Of a stretch of 64,000 bases of DNA, positions 1 through 11,560 are shown piece after piece. The DNA is taken from assembly GCA_024516035.1 (NCBI GenBank), contig CM044963.1:19956703-20020702 (forward strand), in the 5' to 3' direction. A program made the translations under genes and the position numbers. This DNA comes from Bactericera cockerelli. Its lineage: Eukaryota; Arthropoda; Insecta; Hemiptera; Triozidae. Under the pieces are notes generated by a model. The model was not told the origin of the DNA and did not search any database. It saw nothing but the letters and a program-made list of their open reading frames with translations. The first letter of the stretch is position 1. Every line of letters begins with the position of its first letter.

Positions 1-278
1 AGTCTCAAGATAGCATGTTCTAGGTCCTGGAAGGATTCATCCGGTTTATCTTGAAGTCCAAAAATTATGATATTTCTCCTACGTTTTTCAAAGTCTAGCT
101 GAACGATGGCTGAGGAGTGTTTCGATAGCTCTTCCTTCATAGGTTCTAGAGATCTCTGTATAGAATCGAGCTTTTCGTTAACTTTAGTATCACTAGACAA
201 GGCCTCCATTTGCATATTTTTAATATTTTTTATTTCATTGAATAAATCTTTCATGCTAAAATTCTCGTTTTCCCCCAT
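1..278 (-). CDS. Non-LTR retrotransposon ORF1 protein, N-terminal part (runs off the window)
   Basis: An open frame starts at the ATG at 278-276 and stays open to base 1, giving 92 codons with no stop. Residues 1-60 are rich in Lys, Glu, Asn and Met and look like an alpha-helical or coiled-coil segment. They are followed by a basic stretch and a hydrophobic strand (KRRRNIIIFGL), the usual entry into the RRM-like domain of ORF1 proteins in L1/CR1/Jockey-type elements. Such proteins bind the element's own RNA as chaperones. The call rests on this motif and the domain order; the clade cannot be fixed because the rest lies outside the window. No splice site or host homology was seen. It could instead be a domesticated or decayed copy. 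Confidence 0.55.
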   Translation of the reverse strand, partial: MGENENFSMKDLFNEIKNIKNMQMEALSSDTKVNEKLDSIQRSLEPMKEELSKHSSAIVQLDFEKRRRNIIIFGLQDKPDESFQDLEHAILR

Positions 279-560
279 TATTAGTGTAAACACAATAAAA
301 TTTAATGTGCTGGACTTGTCCAATATTTATTATGATATGGTATAAAATGTACCTATAGCTTAGTGGGTGCCGTTAGGTCTGTCTCTGTACCTAACTCCAC
401 GTGATATCAATGAGAGGAAGGCGGGGAAGAAAGGGAGACTATTTGTCCCGTAGTCTGGTACTCGCCTTCAGGTAGGCACCACTCAGATTCCGGGGAACCC
501 CTCACGTGTTCATGATCATGTGAGACTCATGAGGCATAGCATAGATATAAATATGTAGAT
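279..560 (-). other. Possible 5' UTR of the ORF1 element
   Basis: This G-rich stretch lies directly upstream of the ORF1 ATG in minus orientation and is richer in G and C than the AT-rich DNA beyond 560. That fits a 5' UTR or internal promoter, but no boundary or duplication was found. Confidence 0.25.
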
Positions 561-1852
561 AGGTATATACTATGTATGTATAATCAATCTGTGATAGTAT
601 GGAGACAAGTAGATATAAATTAGATAGGTACCATCACTTCATTAATAAAGCTGGCATCAATGTAAACTTAGAGCGTTCAGCTATCTCCCGGACTGGATAC
701 CAACTATCACAAACTTTGCCTCTTATCAGTGATGCAACCTCAGTAGGTATTATCACTAGTTTGATATAACTTTGAAGATCAGAAGAGGTAGGTACCAATG
801 AGTCGGAGCTCTTATCAATAAAATAAATAGTACTTGGTTGTGTGTGAACAAAGTTGGTAGTGCTGGATCAGCTTAGAGAGATACCACCTATCGGAAAGCA
901 CTGGTAGCTTGATTTGAAAACTGCTATCTCTCGGTTCTGCTGATAACCAATTCAAAATAACGATTATTTATTGATAAGAAATGCGTATGTCATGCGCTGT
1001 AGTCAATAATGAGTACGAATAATTAGACTCTAATTTCCAGAGAAATGGAACTTTCTTCTACAAGGGAACTTTAGCCATCTTGAATTTTGCTATCACAAGA
1101 TTGATGAAATATAGATTTAGCACTTACGGCTCAACTAGATTGTGCAGACATGTATACACTAAAGCGGATTGAAGTTATCGGTCCAAATATTATATTTAAC
1201 ACAAATTAGACATAGAAAAACACTTAAAACACTTTTTTAAACAAAAAACAAAGATTATAATCACAGACACTGATGCTTACTTTACAACGCAACGTTGCCA
1301 ACCATCTTACCTGGAGTATTATGAGACTTAAATCTCTAATCTCTTATTATTAAACACCGCTTGTGAAGCACCATTTGCTAGTTTTTAAACAAACCAATTA
1401 TACCAAAGTTCATTATACCCCAAAATATTGAATGAACCAATAACAAAACTGTTAACAATTAACTAAAATGTTGAAATATCAAGACTGTTTGAATTGTGTA
1501 TACTGTGGCATTTGGCAACTCTTTTTACAGAGCAGTTCGAAATGAAGTTTTATTTTGTTGATAAAAAAAGAGAGAAAAAAATAAATAAGTGAAAGAGTTA
1601 TGAAGCTATGTATGTTTACGGTGTAGACGCCTGTTAGTCGCTATAATAAAATGCGTGGTTGCACAGAACAAGTCCTAGTGACTATTGTTGGTAACATGAT
1701 CTGGACTTGAGGTTTGTTCATAATATTCTTTGCTCCATTTCAGCTTCTGATCTTCAATGTGGTTGCTAAGTTCATCCTTCAAATGCCTTTTCATTTTTGT
1801 TTAACGACTCTCTAGACTTACTTCTATTAGAATGGGCATTCCGTCATTAAGA
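561..1852. other. AT-rich stretch without recognisable gene
   Basis: About 1.3 kb of AT-rich sequence with stops in all frames. No SINE boxes, terminal repeats or tandem arrays were recognised. Confidence 0.5.
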
Positions 1853-1955
1853 ATGGCCGGAATGCCAGCATCACGAAGTCTTCACCTTGCTGGACGTTGC
1901 TTAACTTAGGTGATCCAAAGAGAACCGGTGGATTCAACGCGCCATCGACGCTGGC
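1853..1955 (-). repeat. Fragment of dispersed retroposon (repeat-J)
   Basis: The segment GCCAGCATCACGAAGTCTTC and what follows it recur almost unchanged at about 5088-5170. It is the end of the family that also includes 28697-28871. It lacks the poly(A)-proximal half. Confidence 0.5.
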
Positions 1956-1984
1956 TGGGAACTGATTTATTCATTGACTAGTAG

Positions 1985-2150
1985 CTGACTGGGGACTATA
2001 AACAGGAAGTGGACCAGCATTGGCTTGGTTCTGGGGGCCCTTGTCAATTATTAGAACCCTTGCAAGGACAGTGGTAGAAGTGCTGAGTCATTCATCAACT
2101 GTCTGGCTACCATCGTTCACGATGACGCCACCCTATGATGATATGATAGT
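1985..2150 (+). repeat. Left arm of ~1.4-kb inverted repeat pair
   Basis: The stretch containing CTTGGTTCTGGGGGCC is found again in reverse complement at 3127-3415, with similarity extending over the GATGACGCC and CTATGATGA blocks. The two arms are either ends of one degraded transposon or two opposed copies of a repeat. The right arm is interrupted by a MITE; this arm is not. Confidence 0.6.
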
Positions 2151-2266
2151 TGTTGATCTTAAGCGTGTTGTGGTAGTTTTGTCACATCCACCAAATTTCT
2201 TTTTCGCTTCTCGGTAAAAGTAGTTTCCATTAAGTTTCACGCAAAAATTAATACAACCGAACAGTC

Positions 2267-2573
2267 TGTCCCGGTAGCTCAGTACTAAAAGCGGCACTCT
2301 ATGAATCCAGAGGTCGCGGGTTCGAAACTCAGCCGAGACATAATAAGTTATCCTCCGATAACACGTAAAATCATGTAAAAAAATTACAATAAATAAAGAG
2401 GTGCTATATTAAACTGTTAGCGTAATGGGACTTCTTGTCTCGAGCCGACAGTCTAAATAAAGCACTACTATACTATACTATAATAATACGTCTAGTGAAA
2501 TAATGGGACTTAATAGTCCTAATCGGGCAGTCTAAATAAGGCGATATTATTATTATTATTATTATTATTATTA
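2267..2573 (+). repeat. tRNA-derived SINE, family C
   Basis: A tRNA-like head carries an A box (GGTAGCTCAGT) and a B box (GGGTTCGAAAC). A body follows, ending in GGGCAGTCTAAATAAGGCG and an (ATT)n tail. The terminal segment (GGGACTT ... CAGTCTAAATAA) occurs twice in a row, so the tail was duplicated or two copies are fused. Related copies lie at 12556, 28944 and 37693. Confidence 0.7.
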
Positions 2574-3126
2574 CAGTCAAAATGTAAAGGGAAGACACAT
2601 CTAGGAAATACATAAGAAGATGAAAGCAATGTGTTGAACATAAAATTGTTCTAAGGAGGACTTTTCCTCTTTCCTTTTTTTTGCCTTTTTTAATTCACTA
2701 AATGTACACTTATCATTGCAAACCAACTGCAAACTTTCTCAAGAGCTTGTGAGATGGAGGAAAAAAATATCTGGGGGGAGAGAGGAATGGTGGTCATTCT
2801 TCTTCTGAAGGAACTTCTTTTCTTTTAGTCCTTTCTCCCTCTTGAATGCAAAAAAAAAAAAAATATTGTGAATGCATTCTCGAAGTAGTACGACGGATCT
2901 GTTTCGTAGTTCGTCCTAAAGGTCCATAGTCACAAGGGTGGTGCGGAAGAGAATGCCAGAAGCACTATCACCTGCCTTGATCAGGGGACGTCACCGAGTT
3001 CTCTCCCGACCCAACTTTTGGTCAGGTAGAGTACCACGAGTTCCCTCCCGCTCATGGTTTATTCAACACCGTTTTAACTCTCCTGTTGCTTGCATTTTTT
3101 TACCTGAGTTTATACCTATATTGTTT
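2574..3126. other. AT-rich spacer with A- and T-runs
   Basis: No coding potential or repeat was recognised. A short A-run lies near 2851. Confidence 0.4.
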
Positions 3127-3415
3127 CATCATAGTTTGGCGTCATTATGAAAGATGGTGCACTGAGAAAAAAAATATCGAGGACATCCTTGTTAGCTAGT
3201 AAGTTATCCTTAAACGAGGATGAATCATCCTTGTTAGCTAGTAAGTTATCCTTAAGGATGAATGTCCTCGATAATTTTTTTTTCTCAGTGTGGCCAGACA
3301 GTGGAGGAATGACTCAGCTCTTCTACCACAATCATTATAAGGAGGCTAATAATTGACAATGGCCCCCAGAACCAAGCCATTGCTGGTTTACTCCTTGTTT
3401 ATAGTCCCCCAGCCA
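3127..3415 (-). repeat. Right arm of inverted repeat pair, split by a MITE
   Basis: This is the reverse complement of 1985-2150, with a 131-bp palindromic element at 3160-3290 inserted between the GATGGT and GGCCAGAC blocks. These blocks are contiguous in the left arm as the complement of GTCTGGCTACCATC. Confidence 0.6.
3160..3290. mobile_element. 131-bp palindromic MITE
   Basis: Terminal inverted repeats begin CACTGAGAAAAAAA and extend through ATCGAGGACAT, about 27 bp with one or two mismatches. The interior holds two direct copies of ATCCTTGTTAGCTAG. No protein is encoded. The uninterrupted left arm of the flanking inverted repeat supplies an empty site; a 3-bp duplication (TGG or GTG) is plausible but ambiguous. 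The superfamily is not assigned. Confidence 0.65.
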
Positions 3416-3978
3416 GACTTTAGGCCTAACATATTTTTTTATAATGGAAACTCCTAATGCGTATCATTGAATTCGACCTGAGGCATAGCCTTCTATGTAT
3501 TTTTGTTGTTAAATAACTGGACCTAAGGAATAGAAAAAAACCCAAATCACTTCCGAACAATAGATAGGTATCTGAATTACTTTTTCTCAAACAATTACAG
3601 CAACAAGCTCATTTCAATCTACGTGTTCGATTGTATATGTCCAGTTGTCCACAGGTAAGGCTTGACAATCATTGTGTTTTCTGACTGAACCCGAGTCCCG
3701 GCCCGAGGCATGGCCCTGTATTTATTTTTCCTAACTCTAATTTACACAACTAGGCATTGCCGCCATTCATTCTTTCAGCCTGAATTCGGCAAAAACCGAT
3801 TTTTTTTCCACAAGTATAAACACTATAAACAGAAAAGTGAGGAGTTGTATTAGATGTACATGAATATCAGAACATACCTGGACAGCTGTTTCGAGCTTAT
3901 TTGCTCTCATCAGCCGGTAATAGTTCTGAATATTTAATCAGTATAAACAGAAAAGTGAGAAGTTGTATTAGATAATAT
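3416..3978. other. AT-rich spacer
   Basis: A segment around 3823-3850 (ACTATAAACAGAAAAGTGA) is repeated at about 3942-3970, a direct repeat ~120 bp apart. Nothing else was recognised. Confidence 0.4.
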
Positions 3979-3979
3979 A

Positions 3980-6115
3980 CAGTATGTTTCAGAAAAGGTG
4001 GCCACCCCCTCGTAACTTTTGAACGCGACGGAATTTTTCAATTCTGTAAAGTCCTAGGTATAGGAAGTGCCCTATGGCCCATCCTGTAGTCATATTTATT
4101 TTTGGCCTCGGTCGGCCCTTCCGGCTTTTAGGCCATATTTTTTCATTTTTCTCGCGAATTTTAAATGGAATGCTATATTTTTTATTCCTGTTAATTAAAG
4201 TCTAAGTAAGGCTGAGTATAATGAGCTTTTCAAATTTTCAAAAACCTTATCAGGGGCGGAGCTAGTAGGGTGCAAGTTTCAAAACTGTTACACCCTGTAT
4301 TTCAGCTTTAGTTAGATTTTTTAGAACTTTTTTTATGTTCATAGGTTTCAAAATATTGTTTTACACCATATGAAATCAAAAAAATATTCTTGTTTACTTC
4401 TTATCAGAGTCATAGTAAGGTTTTTGTAAAAGTACTTTTTTTCTCACGTCAATTTTTCCATAAATTAATGGTGTTCTCGAAATTGGCATTTTAAGAGGTG
4501 AAAGTCTGCAGTGACATATGTTTTTTATGCTTGAAATCTAAAGAAAACTTAACGGAGAAGCGATTAAGATCATAAAAAAAGCCATTTAACCTGCTAGTTT
4601 TTTCACGACAGTGTCCGGTAAAGTGGGTGAATTTCGTATTGGATTTTTTTTGTTGAGGAAACACAATTGGCATAGAAAATAAATAATATCTAATAAGGGA
4701 ATAATACTTCAATTAACATAACTAAATGCAAAATTAAATGAAGATTATTTCTCCTAAATCAGTGCCGGATAATTTTTTTCTCTCTCTCTCTTTTTCTCTC
4801 TCTCTTCTCCTCTTAATTGAATTGGTTTAATTTTCACCCTCAAGAGTTTGGTACTTGACCTGGTATTTTTTTTCTCTTAAATTTCGAGATAATTAGATTT
4901 TTATTTAGAGACCTGGTATTCATTACTAGCAACACCAGTATGATTTTTTTTTTTAAATCTGGGTTTAATATCGCGTTTCAACTGCATGGTCATATCATAA
5001 CGGGGGTGTTACCATCCATTCGCAAGAAACTCACCAACCTCCTAAACACATTTATCTCACCCAGCCTGGGTTAGGCCGGAATACCAGCATCACGAAGTCT
5101 TCTCCTCGCTAGACGTTGCTTAACTTCGGTGATCCTACAAGAATCGTTGCATTCAAAGCGCCATCGGACTGACTCCAGAATTATTGACAATGTGTTTTCT
5201 ACAGATTTTACCAACTTACCAACTAAAATTGTCTCAAGAGGGGACCCCTAGGCCGACTTTAGAAGCAGCATTATCCGATAATTATTTTTGATACAACTTG
5301 AACTTTGAAAAGTAAAAAAAAATATCCGGCAATGATTTAGAATAAATAATTTTCATTTAATTTCGAATTTAGTTATGTTTATTGAAGTATTATTCCCTTA
5401 TTAGATATTATTTATTTTCTATGCCAATTGTGTTTCCTCAACAAAAAAAAAATCCAATACAAAATTCACCCACTTTACCGGACACTGTCGTGAAAAACCT
5501 AGCAGGTTAAATGGCTTTTTTATGATCTTAATCGCTTCTCCGTTAAGTTTTCTTTCGATTTTAAGCATAAAAAACATATGTCACTGCAGACTTTCACCTC
5601 TTAAAATGCCAATTTCGAGAACACCATTAATTTACGGAAAAATTGACGTGAGAAAAAAAGTACTTTTACAAAAACCTTACTATGACCCTGATTAGAAGTA
5701 AACAAGAATGTTTTTTTGATTTCATATGGTGTAAAACAATATTTTGAACCTATGAACATAAAAAAAGTACTAAAAAATCTAACTAACGCTGAAATACAGG
5801 GTGTAACAGTTTTGAAACTTGCACCCTACTAGCTCCGCCCCTGATAAGGTTTTTTGAAAATTTAAAAAGCTCATTATACTCAGCCTATCTTAGACTTTAA
5901 TTAACAGGAATAAAAAATATAGCATTCCATTTAAAATTCGCGAGAAAAATGAAAAAATATGGCCTAAAAGCCGGAAGGGCCGACCGGGGCCAAAAATAAA
6001 TATGACTACAGGATGGGCCATAGGGCACTTCCTATACCTAGGACTTTACAGAATTGAAAAATTCCTTCGCGTTCAAAAGTTACGAGGGGGTGGCCACCTT
6101 TTCTGAAACATACTG
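3980..6115. mobile_element. Tc1/mariner-type foldback element, 2.1 kb, non-autonomous
   Basis: Both ends read CAGTATGTTTCAGAAAAGG inward and are flanked by TA, the Tc1/mariner target dinucleotide. The inverted arms are about 800 bp each (3980 to ~4780 and ~5317 to 6115) and nearly identical by eye, differing at scattered bases. The ~535-bp centre holds a CT tract, a repeat-J copy and unique DNA, with no transposase frame. It would need a transposase from elsewhere. Confidence 0.75.
4930..5175 (-). repeat. Retroposon repeat-J inside the foldback element
   Basis: A T-run followed by CTGGGTTTAATATCGCGTTT matches the copy at 28697-28871 in the same orientation; the poly(T) on the left is the poly(A) tail of a minus-strand copy. 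It lies in the spacer between the arms, so it either inserted later or was captured. Confidence 0.55.
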
Positions 6116-7190
6116 TATTCTTTCAGATTTCTTTAGAAATGTGAACAAGTTGAATAGGCTCAAGAAAAAACCTCACTTCCGCCGGACTACTGGACGACAT
6201 TTCGTCACAAACTTTGCTCATTTTTATGATTGCTCCCGTCCACTATGTCTTTCATCTCTACTCCTCCCCTCTTTCTCCTCCTCCTCTCCCTACTCCTCCT
6301 TTCCCTGCTATTCCCCCTTTCTCCTCCTCCTCTCCCTACTCTCTTCCTCCTTTCCCCTTCACTCCTCCTCCTCTTCCCCTCATCTCCTCTCCTTATTCTC
6401 TCCTCTCTTCCCCTTCCTCCTCCTCCTCCTTCCCCCCTAGAGGAGCAAAAGTTAGGGTAAGGAGAGCACTGTTTATTTCTTTATTAAATAATTTTATTAA
6501 TACTTATCTTTTTTTATTTAGTTTCCTATATTTTTTCTTTCCTTTGATATCATTTCTGCTTCGTTTTTTTTTACGAGGAAACTTTATTTTATGTTTTTCT
6601 TTTCTTCATCTCTATTTGTTTAGGAAAAGACACGCTGTACTGAGTGGAAACTGTTTGAAAAGGGGAAGATGTTTTATGATGACATCATATGCCTCGATTT
6701 CCTTGATGTATTGAATAAGTTTTATGTGTATATTTCATAGTAAAATATTCATTATTGATGTTTGTATTGCAAAACTTTTACATATTTTGATAATATCTTA
6801 AAGGAAAAAATAAAAAATACGTACATTATAATTTCATGTTTCCTATTTGTATTTATGTATTTCTATTTATTTCTTGGTTTTTTTTTTTTTTGTTTTTTTT
6901 TTTAGTGATGTCTATATTTCAGGTAAGTATTTGAATATTTTTTTAAATGTATGATGTTGTGTACCTTATGTAGAGTGGGAGATATCTTATTTACTGAACG
7001 CTTTCCAATCATGGTTTTTCAAAAATTAAAAATATTGTGATTGTATGTAATATGTATTTTTTTTCTTCAAGTTTCCATGTATATATATTTCACAATAACA
7101 TCTTCAACAAACTATGAGGGTATACCCACCTTCAAAAGATAAAAACTTGTGCTGAAGGTGGGGAGTTCAATAGAATAGTATGTGTAATAA
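6116..7190. other. AT-rich stretch with a CT-rich tract
   Basis: The interval 6250-6440 is made of CTCCT and TTCC blocks, open in all three forward frames only because of its low complexity. The rest is T-rich with no recognised gene. Confidence 0.5.
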
Positions 7191-7428
7191 TCTTAATATA
7201 TAAATGTCAAAGTCACTGACTGACTGACCACTGACTGATCATCGCTCTACAGCCTAAACCGTAAGTCCTAGCAAGCTGAAATTTGGTAGATAGCTTTGTC
7301 TTATAGTCTAGATGTGCAATAAGACGGGATTTTTGGAAATTCCCACTACAACACCCGCCATTGGCGAAAAAGGATTTTTTGCTTTCACGGCCATGCCTCG
7401 GCCCGCAAAGCGGGCGACAGCCCGCTAG
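7191..7428 (+). mobile_element. Non-autonomous Helitron-type element, 238 bp
   Basis: The element starts with TC next to an A, followed by an AT-rich leader (TCTTAATATATAAATG). It ends in a GC hairpin (GCCCGCAAAGCGGGC, 7401-7415) a few bases before CTAG, with T following. This TC...hairpin...CTAG architecture between A and T is the Helitron signature. There is no Rep/helicase frame. Confidence 0.65.
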
Positions 7429-7829
7429 TATTGTATGTAAGAGACTTGCTATGGCCATCCAAAGAGGCAATGCGGCGGCCATACTTGGCACATTTCCTGT
7501 CGACCAAGGCCTCGATGAGGCTTTTGTTCTGTGATTTAAAAAAAAAAAAAAAAATATGTGTATGTAAAAAAATATATGTAGCTATTACAGATTTTACGTT
7601 CGATAAATTTCATTACATATTACAGACTTTTTAGTGAATTGTTTCATTTCAGGAATCTAAAAAGTAGTGGACGCCCGCCCTCACATTCTCATGAGACAGA
7701 CAGACAGACATACTTTCCCCCACGGTTCTTCAGTGTGGACGAATCAAAGGAGCGATTTCACAAATACTTAAAACTTGCCTTTTTTGGGACTTTTTTTCTT
7801 TTCTTTTCTGGTTTCTTTTTTTCTTGGGT
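7429..7829. other. AT-rich spacer
   Basis: Contains an A-run near 7538 and a short GACA repeat near 7696. Nothing else was recognised. Confidence 0.35.
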
Positions 7830-7905
7830 CTAGAACGTCCCCCCGAACCAGCTACCTCCCGATTACAAGCCTCTACTTGACCGATCAGGCTACCGAGGTC
7901 GGTGT
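7830..7905 (-). repeat. Divergent SINE family A head
   Basis: On the minus strand it reads CCGACCTCGGTAGCCTGATC, similar to the family A start, then a weak B-box-like GGTTCG. It is diverged and has no clear tail. Confidence 0.35.
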
Positions 7906-8194
7906 ACCTGGATGGGTACACAACTGCACAATGAGGCCTACAGAACTAGAAGGACATCACGTGCATGACTAGCCTTGATCGTAATTTACACGAGGAGGTA
8001 AAAATATAACAGGTAAAAAAAATAACAACATTTTCCATCTATTTTTTGGTTTGAAGGTTGTATGCATTAATTTTTTACGTACTGAAAAATTGACATCTCA
8101 TGTCCGAATTCAAGGTTTAGGTTACTTATTGTTCAAGACGGAATCTCACTTGCATTTCAGCCATGCCATACGTACGTTGTTAGGTACCTGATTT

Positions 8195-8420
8195 TTTATA
8201 TAATATGCCCGACATTAAACGAATCATTATTATTTCCAAGAATTTTCCAATAGTAGAAATTGGAAGCACTGTGTTCGTTTCTGTAAAATTAATAAATATT
8301 TTTTTTGGTCCGATTTCATATTTCTGGACGTTTCATAACCTTCTGGGCAACTTTGTTTTGTATCTGTCTATCGGTCTGTTACGAGTAAATACGCGCAAAT
8401 CTTAGAAAAATAAATTATTA
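8195..8420 (+). repeat. Dispersed repeat shared with 57870-58090
   Basis: The block ATTTCTGGACGTTTCATAACC with flanking poly(T) is mirrored on the minus strand at about 57950-58030 (CTGGACAGTTCATAACC). In both, the translated frames share YFWT-HNLL, but this is repeat similarity rather than evidence for a gene. Confidence 0.45.
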
Positions 8421-8945
8421 TTGAGCTGTGATAATCTGTGATATCCTAAATTTTGAACAAAAAAGTCAAAAATAAGGCCTAGATTTTTCCGATACAGATT
8501 TTTTTGTGGAATCTAGAATGTAGGAAAAACGGTATCTGTGGGGAATTTTTGTAAATACAAGTAATTTAGTAAAAAATCTCTATTTGAAAATTTTGATTAC
8601 CAGTCACGAGGAAATATTGTGTCAGTACATGGCAGTGTACTTTTATAAATTATGAATTATCTGAGCTCTTGGAAAAATAGATGCGATGAAGCAGTTTACG
8701 TCAGAGACTCATTACATGAGTTTTTTCAATATTTATTTATTAACAAGAAAATAATAATACAATGTATATTTTATTGGGTACCTATCCCTTGGGATTTAAC
8801 CCAGCAGTTGAATTACTCATTACATGATGTCGTGTATAGCTCTTTTATAGGCACTTACATGTTCGTAAATTTCAAACAAAACGTAAATAGAACTCCACGC
8901 ATCACACACACCCCAGCAAATATAGAGTAAAAAACACACAGAAAA
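8421..8945. other. AT-rich stretch, nothing recognised
   Basis: A 92-codon open frame here shows no family motif and codon use typical of AT-rich noncoding DNA. Confidence 0.35.
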
Positions 8946-8948
8946 CAT

Positions 8949-9035
8949 AAACACTATACACTCGTGTTAATAATAATAATAATAAACACTATACACTCGT
9001 GTTAATAAAAATTAACACTCTACACTCGTGTTAAA
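8949..9035. repeat. Short tandem repeat, three copies
   Basis: AACACTATACACTCGTGTTA occurs twice and a variant (AACACTCTACACTCGTGTTA) a third time, spaced by AT-rich linkers of different length. Confidence 0.7.
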
Positions 9036-9251
9036 TTCTTTCTAATTAGTGAGTATTTTCAAAGAATGTAAATATAAAATAATGTTTTAATTTTTAATAC
9101 GTATACAATACAACTATACGGTATACATATATTTATTTACTTTTTATAAACTATTGGAGCGAGCTTTATTTACAAATCAAATTTATATATTTTAGTAAAT
9201 TTAGCCCAATTTTCATCGCTACAATTTTTGGGCTAAATGTACTGAAATATA

Positions 9252-10137
9252 CAGGGTGAGCATAAAGTCTCACCCCACCCCCCGTATCTCAAGAATGGCT
9301 GAAAATACAAGAAAACGCAAAAACACGTATCCCTTCGATTTTAGGAGGATTAATTTTCAGCCAAAAAAAATTGCCTACTCGGCCCCAGTCAGGCTGGGCA
9401 TGGACCAACTTTAAAATCTTAAATAGAATGGTATGTCTTGTGGCATATTGTTTCAAAGGTCTCATAGAGAGAAGTTCATTACAACAAATTTCAGTGAGCT
9501 ACGACTTACCGTTGTTGAGATACAGGGTCGGACGTCCTGCGTAATATCCATATATTTTGACCTATAACTCGTTAACCGTAAATTATAGAAAAATGAAATT
9601 TGTTGATAATAACTCTTATGACAAGCACTGTCGAAAAAAATATAATTCAACATACTCTGTTGATGTTAGTTTCTGGTCGGTTTCGTCAGCCAGCCGGATG
9701 AACAGTCCGAAATTTTTTAACGAAAAAACAAATCAAGTTATAACTTGTTCGAAAGTTCTTGCCATAAGGAGTTATTATCAACAAATTTGATTTTTCTGGA
9801 AATTACGGTCAACGAGTTATAGGTCAAAATATATGGATATTACGCAGGACGTCCGACCCTGTATCTCAACAACGGTAAGTCGTAGCTCACTGAAATTTGT
9901 TGTAATGAACTTCTCTCTATGAGACCTTTAAAACAATATGCCACAAGACATACCATTCTATTTAAGATTTTAAAGTTGGTCCATGCCCAGCTTGACTGGG
10001 GCCGGGTAGGCAAATTTTTTTTTGGCTGATAATTTAATCCCCCTAAAATCGAAGGGATACGTGTTTTTTTGCGTTTTCTTGTATTTTTAGCCATTCTCGA
10101 GATACGGGGGGTGGGGTGAGACTTTATGCTCACCCTG
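9252..10137. mobile_element. TA-flanked foldback element, 886 bp
   Basis: The ends read CAGGGTGAGCATAAAGTCTC inward and are flanked by TA. The arms are about 400 bp (9252 to ~9650 and ~9737 to 10137) around a ~90-bp loop. It has no transposase. The inner arm sequence (TATGGATATTACGCAGGACG) is shared with the neighbour at 10579-11460. Confidence 0.75.
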
Positions 10138-10578
10138 TATAGATTTGATTTGATTCGTCTTGCTACTAAATGATCCTACGAGAGCCGGTGCATTTGTAAT
10201 TTAATGTTACATTGAATTACAAATTAGATAAACTAAACAAATTTAAATCGAAAAAATTACAAAAAAGAAGAAGAGAAAAGATTACCAAACTAAAATTTTA
10301 TAATGTTACACAGGTATTACCGTCCTGTATAAGTGTATATTATTAAGGAGATTTAAAATTTCAACGCTTTAAGGCCATAAAAGTTATGTGAGTTCTTTGT
10401 TTGCCATAAAAGTAAAAAATATTCAATATAATTATGAGGAGGTTATTTAATGCATTAGCTTCTGAACGTCTACAGTTAACACTGATATAAAAACAGGAGA
10501 ACATCAATTCGAAGGGGTATAAAATTCTGGTCAAATTCTCAAATATAGATATTATGTATAGTACGAGTATCATTTATA
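10138..10578. other. Spacer between the two foldback elements
   Basis: About 440 bp of AT-rich unique DNA, no feature recognised. Confidence 0.4.
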
Positions 10579-11460
10579 CAGGGTCTTCATAAAGTCTCAC
10601 CCAGGCCTAGGTTTCTCGAAACGACTCAGAATATCAAAAAACGCAAAAACCCGTATTCCATTATATTTAGGAGGATTGATTTTCAGCCAATTTTTTTTTG
10701 CCTACACGGCCGAGTCAGGCTGGGCATGGACCAACTTTAAAATCTTAAATAGAATGGTATGTCTTGTGGCATATTGTTTTAAAGGTCTTATTGAGAGAAG
10801 TTCATTACAATAAATTTCAGTGTGCTACGACTTATTGTTCTCGAGATACAGGGTCGGACGTCCTGCGTAATATCCATATATTTTGACCTATAACTCGTTA
10901 ACGTAAATTATGGAGAAAATTTTTCTTGTTAATATATAACTCCTTATAGCAAGACCTTTCGAACAGTTATAACTCGACATACTCTGTTGATGTTAGTTTC
11001 TGGTCGGTTTCGGCAGCCAGCCGGACGAACAGTCGAAAAAATTTTAACGAAAAAAACAAATCAAGTTTTAACTTGTTCAAAAGTTCTTGCCATAAGGAGT
11101 TATTATTAACAAGAAAAATTTTCTCCATAATTTACGGTTAACGAGTTATAGGTCAAAATATATGGATATTACGCAGGACGTCTCACCCTGTATCTCAAGA
11201 ACGGTAAGTCGTAGCTCACTAAAATTTGTTGTAATGAACTTCTCTCTTTGAGACCTTTAAAACAATATGCCACAAGACATACCATTCTATTTAAGATTTT
11301 AAAGTTGGTCCATGCCCAGCTGACTGGAGCCGTGTAGGCAAAAAATTTTTGGCTGAAAATCAATCCCCCAAATATAAAGGAATACGGGTTTTTGCGTTTT
11401 TTGATATTCTGAGTCGTTTTCGAGAAACCTAGGCCTGGGTGAGACTTTATGAAGACCCTG
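10579..11460. mobile_element. TA-flanked foldback element, 882 bp, sister of 9252-10137
   Basis: The ends read CAGGGTCTTCATAAAGTCTC inward and are flanked by TA. The outer ~100 bp differs from the sister element (AGGCCTAGG in place of CCCCGTATC), while the inner arms and loop are clearly homologous. No protein is encoded. Confidence 0.75.
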
Positions 11461-11560
11461 TATATTTACTCACAATAGATCTGATTAGGTAGGGCGCAGT
11501 GTGAATTGTAAGGGTTTAACTGAAAATCATGCAACCAGGTCAGATAATAATAATACTTAC

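Noticed and set aside
6054..6714. 128- and 166-codon frames near 6.2 kb
   Set aside because: Products of a CTCC-rich tract, with all three frames open.
9840..10133. 97-codon minus frame with a related frame at 11169-11363
   Set aside because: The similarity is due to shared foldback arms, and the frames sit in inverted repeats without transposase motifs.
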